A DNA stretch of 6,823 nt from an uncultured Rhodospirillales bacterium (GTDB lineage: Bacteria > Pseudomonadota > Alphaproteobacteria > Acetobacterales > Acetobacteraceae). Position 1 is the first letter of the stretch; every line of letters starts with the position of its first letter. The position numbers and the translations under genes were made by a program. Of this stretch, positions 1-5,602 are shown piece after piece. The DNA lies in the NCBI GenBank assembly GCA_903932545.1, contig CAIZGT010000290.1, positions 1 to 6,823 of the forward strand, written 5' to 3'. The notes below the pieces were generated by a model. That model made no database searches. It was not told the origin of the DNA and was given only the letters and a program-made list of their open reading frames with translations.

Positions 1-684
1 ATCAACGCGATTCATAGCGTGCTGGCGCGCATGGAGAAGATCGGCATGAAATTGCTGATCCATGGCGAGAGCACGGACCCAACCGTGGACATTTTCGACC
101 GTGAGGCGGTGTTCCTAGACCAGATTTTACCGCCAATCTTGCGAGCGCATCCCGGCCTCAAAGTGGTGATGGAACACATCACCACGGCGGAGGCCGCCGA
201 TTTCGTGCGTGCCAACGCGCCACGGATGGCGGCAACGATCACGCCACATCATCTGATCATCAACCGCACCTCGATCTTCCAAGGCGGAATTAGGCCGCAC
301 CTATATTGCTTGCCGATCGCAAAGCGCGAGCGCCATCGCCTTGCGCTGCGTAAGGCTGCGACTGGGGGTGAAGCGTGCTTCTTCCTGGGCACTGATACCG
401 CACCGCATATGGCCAAGCTGAAAGAAGCTGCCTGCGGCTGTGCGGGCTGCTTCGTGGCACCCACCGCGCTGCAATCCTATGTGCGGGTGTTTGACGAGGA
501 GGGCGCACTTGAGCAGTTCGAAGCCTTCGCCTCACGCAACGGCCCAGCGTTCTACGGTCTGCCGGTGAACCAACGCAGCATCACCTTGGAGCGCCGCCCT
601 GGCCATGCGCCTGAATGCGTCGCGGTTGAAAGCGAGCGGGTGGTGGTGTTCGAGGGTGGGCAAACTGCGTGGTCGGTATTGTGA
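1..684 (+). CDS. pyrC: Dihydroorotase, class II (PyrC), 5'-truncated by window edge
   Basis: Zinc amidohydrolase that interconverts N-carbamoyl-L-aspartate and L-dihydroorotate, the third step of cytosolic de novo UMP synthesis. The frame is open from base 1 and ends at TGA 682-684, giving 227 visible residues. The class II (E. coli PyrC type) family is about 345 residues, so roughly the first third is outside the window, including the HxH metal site and the carboxylated lysine. Visible landmarks, numbered from base 1, are LLIHGE with metal-ligand His21, VVMEHITT with metal-ligand His59, GGIRPHLYCLP, and FLGTDTAPH with catalytic Asp132 and His136. These are followed by the cysteine-rich loop CGCAGCF and YGLPVN near the C-terminus. 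It reads like E. coli PyrC almost block by block. The stop overlaps a GTG of pyrE (GTGA), which suggests a translationally coupled pair. Confidence 0.96.
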   Translation: MNAIHSVLARMEKIGMKLLIHGESTDPTVDIFDREAVFLDQILPPILRAHPGLKVVMEHITTAEAADFVRANAPRMAATITPHHLIINRTSIFQGGIRPHLYCLPIAKRERHRLALRKAATGGEACFFLGTDTAPHMAKLKEAACGCAGCFVAPTALQSYVRVFDEEGALEQFEAFASRNGPAFYGLPVNQRSITLERRPGHAPECVAVESERVVVFEGGQTAWSVL

Positions 685-1382
685 GCGCCCCTGGCTCCGA
701 GTTGAATATCGGGGCCGAGATGGCGCGGCTGTTGTTTGATGCGCATGCGATCCAGGTGCGGCAAGACGGCGCGTTCATCCTGGCCGCCGGATGGGCCAGT
801 CCGGTCTATGTCGATTGTCGCAAACTGATCGGCGAGACCGACATCAGGCGCCGCGCTGTCGCATTGGCGCTCGCGTATTTGCAGCAAAAATTCGGCATTG
901 AGTTGCCGTTCACCAAAATTGTCGGTGCGGAAACCGCTGGGATTCCTTGGGCGTCGTGGCTCGCCGAGGCGCTGGATATGCCGCTGCTCTACGTCCGAAA
1001 ACGTCCGCTCGGCATTGGCCGCGATGCGCAGGTTGAAGGCGGCACAGTTGCAGGGACGCGGGTGCTGCTGGTGGATGATCTGGCCACAGACAACACCAGC
1101 AAACTCGCATTCGCGCGCGGTCTGCGTCATGCGGGCGCGGAGGTGGGCGACATTCTGGTTCTGTTCCACAACCGCGCGTTTCCCGGCGGTGCGGAACGTC
1201 TGGCCGACAACAGCCTAACACTGCACGCTTTGGCGAACTGGGATGATGTGCTGCGCTACGACGCCGCATCGCCACGCTTGGCGAGCCCCGACCGTGATTT
1301 GATTGAATTGTTTCTGGCCAATCCAGCCATGTGGTCGTCCGAACATATGGGACGCAGCGCAAGGCCGCCTAAAGTACCATAA
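681..1382 (+). CDS. pyrE: Orotate phosphoribosyltransferase (PyrE)
   Basis: Transfers the phosphoribosyl group of PRPP to orotate, giving OMP in cytosolic UMP synthesis. With GTG 681 as start it has 233 residues, typical for alphaproteobacterial PyrE. Landmarks are the N-terminal helix with EMARLLFDAHAIQ, then GWASPVYVDCRKLIG (substrate/PRPP contact), then the mobile loop YVRKRPLGIGRDAQVEGG. The PRPP-binding motif VLLVDDLATDNTSK lies at residues 128-141. In relatives I remember this segment as close to VEDLTTDGGSK, so the GG-to-NT change is a mild oddity. Start choice: GTG 681 overlaps the pyrC stop in the GTGA arrangement. GTG 669 is in frame and sits 8 bases after GAGGGTGGG (652-660), so it is a real alternative. 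ATG 720 would cut into the conserved N-terminal helix. Identity is secure; the start is not. Confidence 0.95.
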   Translation: MSAPGSELNIGAEMARLLFDAHAIQVRQDGAFILAAGWASPVYVDCRKLIGETDIRRRAVALALAYLQQKFGIELPFTKIVGAETAGIPWASWLAEALDMPLLYVRKRPLGIGRDAQVEGGTVAGTRVLLVDDLATDNTSKLAFARGLRHAGAEVGDILVLFHNRAFPGGAERLADNSLTLHALANWDDVLRYDAASPRLASPDRDLIELFLANPAMWSSEHMGRSARPPKVP

Positions 1383-1467
1383 GGTCCGGATTGTCACGCA
1401 ATTTGGATAGACCGACGATCACACTGCCTGCTTTGACCGGCGCCTTGACGCTCAGGATTGCCAAAAA

Positions 1468-2235
1468 ATGTCAGATACGTCGTTGCCGTCCCAGAATTCC
1501 GCCGCATTCTCTGGCGCCCGATTTGCCCGCGCGCTTAATCCAACCTGGCTGTTCTGGTTCTCGATGCTCGCCGCCAGCGCACTTGGAACCAATCTCGGTG
1601 ATTTGGTAGCGGAAGTGGTTGGTCTGGGCCGATTTGGCAGTCTGGTGGCATTATCTGTGATCAGTGCATTGGCGATCTTTTTTGACGCGCGGCTCGGCGA
1701 ACGGGCCGAGGCTGGGTATTGGGTGGCTATCGTCGCACTGCGCGCCGCCGCCACCAATGTGGGCGATATTCTGACGCATGACGCAGGGCTGAGCTATCTG
1801 AGTGCCTCGGTGCTGCTCGCGCTTGCAACTCTGGCAGCTGGTTATTTCAGCCGGATCAACCGCGCAGCCAATTCCTCGCCAGATATCGATGCGCGCTATT
1901 GGGGGGCGATGCTAATTGCTGGCGTGTTCGGCACAGTGTGTGGCGACATGATTGCACATAGCATTGGCCTGTTGCTCGCCACCGTCATCTTGGTACCGCT
2001 CACCGTGGTTGCCATCATCGGCCGCAGACAGTTCGCAGCGACCTCGGTGCTTGCCTATTGGGTGATCGTCCTGGCCGAGCGTTGCGCGGGAACCGTGGTG
2101 GGGGACGGGATCGATTCCCGCCACGGCTTGGCGTTGGGACTGCCCATCGCCACGATTATCACCTGCGCCCTGCTCGCAATAGGGCTCGCAATGCGCCAGC
2201 GTATACTGAGCGGCACAACTGGCACTCATCGGTAG
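1468..2235 (+). CDS. Four-repeat integral membrane protein, DUF347/COG4705-like, function unknown
   Basis: A 255-residue, strongly hydrophobic protein, probably in the inner membrane. It consists of four copies of one unit: an aromatic-Trp pair, then a helix, then G/A-T-x-x-G-D. The pairs are F29-W30, Y84-W85, Y144-W145 and Y197-W198. The Gly-Asp pairs are 44-45, 99-100, 159-160 and 212-213. In every unit the Trp precedes the Asp by exactly 15 residues, and the unit step is 53-60 residues. Each unit appears to supply about two membrane segments. Arg92 and Arg205 lie inside helices of repeats 2 and 4. The architecture recalls proteins annotated DUF347 or COG4705 (uncharacterised membrane-anchored protein); this assignment is from memory of the motif and has not been searched. 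ATG 1468 has AGGA at 1454-1457, ten bases upstream. It lies 85 bases after pyrE, with no clear terminator between, so cotranscription with pyrCE is possible. No substrate can be proposed. Confidence 0.85.
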   Translation: MSDTSLPSQNSAAFSGARFARALNPTWLFWFSMLAASALGTNLGDLVAEVVGLGRFGSLVALSVISALAIFFDARLGERAEAGYWVAIVALRAAATNVGDILTHDAGLSYLSASVLLALATLAAGYFSRINRAANSSPDIDARYWGAMLIAGVFGTVCGDMIAHSIGLLLATVILVPLTVVAIIGRRQFAATSVLAYWVIVLAERCAGTVVGDGIDSRHGLALGLPIATIITCALLAIGLAMRQRILSGTTGTHR

Positions 2236-2237
2236 CG

Positions 2238-2558
2238 ATAGGTCGTGCGGTCAAAATAGTGCATCCCGACGAGTTGGGCACCGTCAATCCGAGCCGCCCT
2301 TGCGAACCACGCTTGTATTGTCTCGAAGGCAAACCGCATCATTGCCTAGAGATGCGATTCTATGATTCAGCGATGCGCTTCCGCGATGCGCAGGGCGGAT
2401 TTTGTGAGGCACTGGTGTGCCAAGCAACGGCTCGTCACCGGCACCGGGCCGATTGGGTGAATGCTGCGATCAACACCGAATCTAATCCAACTGCGCTGCA
2501 CAAGTTCAGCGCCAAGAAGGGTTTTTTCGACGTAGCTTTTGAAGCGTCAGGCAGCGGG
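2238..2558 (+). pseudogene. idnD: Decayed remnant of an L-idonate 5-dehydrogenase (zinc MDR family)
   Basis: This stretch has no intact gene but holds three blocks of an IdnD-like alcohol dehydrogenase (normally about 340 residues). Block 1 (about 2238-2426, codons starting at positions divisible by 3) covers the structural-zinc lobe: NPSRPC at 2286-2303, YCLEGKPHHC at 2316-2345, MRFYDSAMRF at 2352-2381 and a following QGGF. Block 2 (about 2422-2457) is in another frame and reads QRLVTGTGPIG, the start of the NAD-binding Rossmann fold, then meets TGA 2458. Block 3 (2463-2555) returns to the first frame with AAINTE, KKGFFDVAFEASGS. Missing are about 70 N-terminal residues including the catalytic zinc site, about 60 residues between blocks 1 and 2, about 35 between blocks 2 and 3, and nearly all of the C-terminus. 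The second of four structural-zinc cysteines is Arg (cgc 2310-2312). Lengths of the losses are estimated from remembered family members. It starts directly after the membrane-protein stop. Confidence 0.85.
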
Positions 2559-2580
2559 TGGACGTTTAAGCGTTCGTGTT

Positions 2581-2610
2581 GGCGTTCAGCCTCAGCGCGA
2601 GGCCAACGCC
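2581..2610. terminator. GC-rich hairpin at the convergent junction, possible bidirectional terminator
   Basis: An imperfect inverted repeat: GGCGTT (2581-2586) pairs with AACGCC (2605-2610), and GCCTC (2589-2593) pairs with GAGGC (2599-2603), around the loop AGCGC. That gives 11 base pairs with a small 2x1 internal loop. It contains the stop codon of the minus-strand nitronate monooxygenase gene and lies just downstream of the plus-strand idnD remnant, where convergent transcription would meet. There is no T-run on either side, so a classical rho-independent terminator is not shown. It could instead be chance within GC-rich coding DNA. Confidence 0.35.
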
Positions 2611-3599
2611 GCCTCAGCCTGATCGACGATCTCAGCGATTACCTCAGCCACGCTTTGCTCACACGTCACCATCCCAACGGATTGCCCGGCCATCACCGAA
2701 CCATTCTCGACATCGCCGTCCACCACGGCGCGGCGCAGTGCACCGGCCCAGAAATGTTCGATGGAGAGCTGCGCCTCGTCCTTTGTGCGCTCTCCGGCGT
2801 TGACGCTGGCGATCATTTCAACCTGATAGGCAAGAAAACGCTTGGTGCCCTCGTTGACAAGGCCGCGCACCGGGATCACCGGGAAGCTCTCATCAACCTG
2901 CACCGATGGCTGTGCATTGCGCGCACTGGCATTGATGAAGGCCTTTTTAAAATTGGCGTGCGCGATGCTCTCTTTGGTGGCAGCGAAGCGCGTACCAAGC
3001 TGAACGCCGGAGGCGCCCATTTCGAGATAAGATAAGATTGCCTCGCCGCGCCCCAAACCACCGGCAACAAAGATCGGGACGTCTTTGATGAAGGGCAGAA
3101 TTTCCTGCGCCAACACTGTCAGCGACACGGGGCCAATATGGCCGCCCGCTTCAGAGCCTTCGATCACCAGTGCGTCCACACCCGTGCGGACAAAACGTTT
3201 CGCCAACACAAGAGCAGGCGCAAAGCACACCAGCTTCGCACCGCCATCCTTAATCGCGCGCACTGCAGGGCCGGGTGGAATGCCGCCGGCCAACACGATA
3301 TGCGTCACCTTATGCGCATGACAGACCGCAATCAGCTCAGGCAGTTGCGGATGCATCGTGATCAGATTGACCCCGAACGGCTTGGCTGTGAGCGCCTTGG
3401 TGGCAGCGATCTCAGCGTCCAACAGCGTTGGGCTCATCGACCCGCAAGCGATAACGCCAAAGCCGCCAGCGTTTGAGATCGCCGAGACCAAATTTCGCTC
3501 GCTCACCCAACTCATCGCACCGCCCAGGATGGCAACTTCGCTGCCGAGGAACTCGGTGCCGCGCGACCAAAGTTCGCCAAGACGCTGATGTGCGGTCAT
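2592..3599 (-). CDS. Nitronate monooxygenase family flavoprotein (2-nitropropane dioxygenase type)
   Basis: FMN-dependent TIM-barrel protein. The characterised family oxidises alkyl nitronates such as propionate 3-nitronate with O2, releasing nitrite; whether that is its substrate here is unknown. From ATG 3599 it has 335 residues, normal length. Landmarks are AILGGAMSWVSE near residues 23-34, AGGFGVIACGSM near 44-55, PFGVNLITMHPQ, LAGGIPP, the catalytic-His segment EGSEAGGHIGP (His154), the phosphate-binding VAGGLGRGEAI, and GVQLGTRFAATKES. The C-terminal WAGALRRAV and GSVMAGQSVGMV are also typical of this branch. Start choice: ATG 3599 lies one base past the lysC stop (TGACATG) and matches where family members begin. 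ATG 3611 and 3620 are in frame but would overlap lysC, and no start has a strong Shine-Dalgarno. Distance to lysC implies one transcript and coupled translation. Family assignment is firm, substrate is not. Confidence 0.93.
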   Translation of the reverse strand: MTAHQRLGELWSRGTEFLGSEVAILGGAMSWVSERNLVSAISNAGGFGVIACGSMSPTLLDAEIAATKALTAKPFGVNLITMHPQLPELIAVCHAHKVTHIVLAGGIPPGPAVRAIKDGGAKLVCFAPALVLAKRFVRTGVDALVIEGSEAGGHIGPVSLTVLAQEILPFIKDVPIFVAGGLGRGEAILSYLEMGASGVQLGTRFAATKESIAHANFKKAFINASARNAQPSVQVDESFPVIPVRGLVNEGTKRFLAYQVEMIASVNAGERTKDEAQLSIEHFWAGALRRAVVDGDVENGSVMAGQSVGMVTCEQSVAEVIAEIVDQAEAALASR

Positions 3600-3600
3600 G

Positions 3601-4833
3601 TCAGACAGCATCCAATCCATATGCGGTGTGCAGCGCGCGCACCGCGAGTTCGGTGTATTCCGCGCCGATTAGAACCGAGACCTTGATCTCGGAGGTGGAG
3701 ATCACCTGGATATTGATCGCCTTCGCCGCCAAGGTTTTGAACATCGTCGCCGCCACACCGGCATGGCTGCGCATACCCACGCCAACGACGGAAATCTTCG
3801 CAACATTCGCGTCCGTCTGCACTTCAGCAAAACCGATCATCGCCTTGCCCGCATCAAGCACTGCCTGTGCGCGCGGCAGATCGGTGCGGCTGAGGGTGAA
3901 GGTCATGTCGGTGCTGCCGTCGGCAGAGATGTTCTGCACGATCATGTCAACATTGATGCCCGCCTCCGACAACGGACCAAAGATGTTTGCGGCAATGCCA
4001 GGACGATCTGGCACGCGCCGAATGGTCATTTTTGCTTCGTCACGCGAATAGGCGATGCCCGCCACGATTTCCTTTTCCACGATCTCGTCCTCGTCCACCA
4101 CCAAACTGCCCGGCAGATCGCCGCCATCGGCGTCTGCGAAACTCGACAGAACCTGAACCCGCACGCGCTCCTTCATCGCCAATTCCACGCTGCGGGTTTG
4201 CAGCACTTTGGCGCCGACGGAGGCGAGTTCGAGCATTTCCTCATAGGCTATGCGCGGCAGCTTACGCGCCTGCGGAACAATGCGGGGATCGGTGGTGTAA
4301 ACCCCGTCCACGTCAGTGTAGATATCACAGCGATCCGCCTTCACCGCAGCGGCAACCGCAACTGCGGAGGTATCCGAGCCACCACGGCCGAGCGTGGCGA
4401 TACGATTGTCCGGGCCCACGCCCTGGAAGCCGGTTACAACCGGCACTTCACCAGCCTGCATCCGACTGATCATCAAAGCGCCGTCCATACTTTCAATGCG
4501 GGCTTTGCCATGCGCATCGTCGGTGATCATCGGCATCTGCCAGCCCTGCCACGAGCGCGCCGAGACGCCAAGAGATTGCAGCGCGATGGCCATCAGCCCC
4601 GCCGTCACCTGCTCGCCAGTTGCCACCACGGCGTCATACTCGCGTGCGTCATGCAGCGGTGAGAGTTGCTGGCACCAAGCCACAAGCTGATTGGTGGTGC
4701 CCGCCATGGCGGAGACCACAACAGCCACCTCATGGCCAGCATCAACCTCGCGCTTCACCCTGAGGGCGACGTTACGGATGCGGTCAAGATCAGCGACGGA
4801 GGTGCCGCCGAACTTCATAACAATGCGAGACAT
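3601..4833 (-). CDS. lysC: Aspartokinase (LysC) with tandem ACT domains
   Basis: Phosphorylates L-aspartate with ATP to 4-phospho-L-aspartate, the entry to lysine, methionine, threonine and diaminopimelate synthesis. It is 410 residues from ATG 4833. The kinase domain opens with IVMKFGGTSV (residues 4-13), followed by VVSAMAGTTNQL, VVATGEQVTAGL, TLGRGGSDTSAVA (about 147-159) and YTDVDGVYTTDPR (172-184). Two ACT domains follow: about 258-318 with RVPDRPGIAANIFGPL and NVDMIVQN, and about 346-410 with MRSHAGVAATMFKTLA and STSEIKVSVLI. These ACT domains imply feedback inhibition by lysine and/or threonine, as in the family. An upstream in-frame start at 4914 adds 27 residues with no family match. 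The chosen ATG has AAGG six bases upstream and places KFGG where it normally sits. The nitronate monooxygenase gene follows after one base. Confidence 0.97.
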   Translation of the reverse strand: MSRIVMKFGGTSVADLDRIRNVALRVKREVDAGHEVAVVVSAMAGTTNQLVAWCQQLSPLHDAREYDAVVATGEQVTAGLMAIALQSLGVSARSWQGWQMPMITDDAHGKARIESMDGALMISRMQAGEVPVVTGFQGVGPDNRIATLGRGGSDTSAVAVAAAVKADRCDIYTDVDGVYTTDPRIVPQARKLPRIAYEEMLELASVGAKVLQTRSVELAMKERVRVQVLSSFADADGGDLPGSLVVDEDEIVEKEIVAGIAYSRDEAKMTIRRVPDRPGIAANIFGPLSEAGINVDMIVQNISADGSTDMTFTLSRTDLPRAQAVLDAGKAMIGFAEVQTDANVAKISVVGVGMRSHAGVAATMFKTLAAKAINIQVISTSEIKVSVLIGAEYTELAVRALHTAYGLDAV

Positions 4834-4839
4834 GCTGAG

Positions 4840-4843
4840 CCTT
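4840..4843 (-). promoter_or_regulatory. Ribosome binding site deciding the lysC start
   Basis: On the minus strand AAGG (4843-4840) precedes ATG 4833 by six bases. This favours 4833 over the longer in-frame start at 4914, whose extra residues do not look like aspartokinase. Confidence 0.6.
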
Positions 4844-4885
4844 GGCGGAAGAGAGACAAGCCGTGGTTGCCGAAATCGAACCCGC

Positions 4886-4914
4886 TCCATACCGGTGCGC
4901 CGCGTTACAGGCAA
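4886..4914 (-). promoter_or_regulatory. Candidate sigma70-type promoter for lysC
   Basis: On the minus strand TTGCCT (4914-4909) and TATGGA (4891-4886) are separated by exactly 17 bases, about 50 bases before ATG 4833. The match to TTGACA/TATAAT is partial (four and three of six positions), and alphaproteobacterial promoters are loose, so this is a suggestion only. Confidence 0.28.
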
Positions 4915-4992
4915 GCGAGGCCATAAACCGCCTTAGTTGCGTGAACGGAACTTCTGCTTGCCGAAACCTTGCGTTAACATGGGAAAAACGTT

Positions 4993-5007
4993 CGATAAGT
5001 GGTATCG
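4993..5007. repeat. Short inverted repeat in the lysC / SUOX divergent region
   Basis: CGATA (4993-4997), spacer AGTGG, TATCG (5003-5007), a 5-bp perfect dyad upstream of ATG 5063. It is the right shape for a small operator but short enough to be chance. No clear -10/-35 pair for the plus-strand gene was visible next to it. Confidence 0.2.
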
Positions 5008-5052
5008 CTTTCTAAAAATTCGAGGCAATATGTCACGAAATCCACCTGATTT

Positions 5053-5057
5053 GGGGA
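5053..5057 (+). promoter_or_regulatory. Ribosome binding site for the SUOX-fold gene
   Basis: GGGGA at 5053-5057 lies five bases before ATG 5063. Together with the signal peptide that begins at that ATG, it supports 5063 over the earlier in-frame starts TTG 4937, ATG 4979 and ATG 5030. ATG 5030 has a weaker GAGG at 5022-5025, four bases upstream. Confidence 0.5.
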
Positions 5058-5062
5058 CGAGT

Positions 5063-5602
5063 ATGTTGCTGGAAACGAGGCTCTCACGCCGCAAGCTTGC
5101 TGCAAATGTAACCGCAATGACCCTGGTCGCGTGGGGTGTTACCCACACCCGTCAGGCGCATGCCGCTTTAGCCATGCCGTCGGACAAAGTTTTGCTGACT
5201 GTGTCTGGCAAAATTGGAATTAAAAACGTCGGCGACACCGCACAATTTGATCGCGCCATGCTTGAAGGCCTCGGCATGCACACGATCAAAACCCACACAA
5301 AATGGGACAACGACGTCGTAACGTTCGAGGGTCCGCTGATGTCGGACGTGATGAAGGCGGTTGGTGCCTCTGGCGTTACCGCGCAGGCCATCGCTTTGAA
5401 CGATTACCACACCGACATCCCGATTGAGGATTTCGCCCGCTACAATCCGATTTTGTCGATGAAGCGCGATGGCAACTACATGAGCGTGCGCGAAAAAGGG
5501 CCGCTGTTTGTTGTCTACCCTTACGACAGTGACACGGAACTGAACCAACAAAAATACTACGGTCGGTCTGCATGGCAGGTGGCGCAATTCGTCATCAAAT
5601 AA
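5063..5602 (+). CDS. Exported SUOX-fold (oxidoreductase molybdopterin-binding-like) protein lacking cysteine
   Basis: A 179-residue protein from ATG 5063 with an N-terminal export signal: basic n-region ending in SRRKL (residues 8-12, a weak Tat-like twin arginine), hydrophobic stretch about 13-28, and cleavage after AHA (32-34) or ALA. The mature part is a single compact domain reading DKVLLTVSGKIG, FDRAMLEGLG, VTFEGPLMSDVM, ALNDYHTDIPIEDF, MSVREKGPLFVVYPYD and RSAWQV. These blocks match the small COG3915 group of the sulfite-oxidase/molybdopterin-binding fold (PF00174-like). Full sulfite oxidases bind molybdenum through a cysteine. No cysteine occurs anywhere in this 179-residue protein, so a standard Mo active site is unlikely. 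It is about half the size of catalytic SUOX domains. The downstream sensor gene overlaps it by 31 bases if ATG 5572 is the start, suggesting a joint role. Starts at 5030 or 4979 would put a long polar extension ahead of the signal peptide. Confidence 0.85.
   Translation: MLLETRLSRRKLAANVTAMTLVAWGVTHTRQAHAALAMPSDKVLLTVSGKIGIKNVGDTAQFDRAMLEGLGMHTIKTHTKWDNDVVTFEGPLMSDVMKAVGASGVTAQAIALNDYHTDIPIEDFARYNPILSMKRDGNYMSVREKGPLFVVYPYDSDTELNQQKYYGRSAWQVAQFVIK

Noticed and set aside
552..1169. A 205-codon minus-strand open frame
   Set aside because: Antisense to the pyrC end and to pyrE, both clearly coding. No motifs are visible.
1383..1467. Intergenic gap between pyrE and the membrane protein
   Set aside because: No hairpin with a T-run, no convincing promoter and no small gene. 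A frame starting at 1391 is a shadow.
2554..2590. Possible C-terminal tail of IdnD (frame reading AFVLAFS near 2570-2590)
   Set aside because: Only a few residues resemble the usual KVQLxF ending and the frame contains a stop just before. Too weak to extend the pseudogene.
2058..3035. A 325-codon plus-strand open frame
   Set aside because: It overlaps the membrane-protein gene in another frame, then the idnD remnant, then runs antisense to the NMO gene. Only its central part resembles a protein family, so it is a pseudogene segment joined to shadow sequence.
3763..4662. A 299-codon plus-strand open frame
   Set aside because: Antisense to lysC throughout, with His/Arg-rich low-information sequence and no recognisable domain. 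lysC itself is unambiguous.
4834..4914. N-terminal extension of lysC from the in-frame start at 4914
   Set aside because: The extra 27 residues are Arg/Pro-rich and unlike aspartokinases. They also overlap the candidate promoter, and ATG 4833 has its own AAGG.
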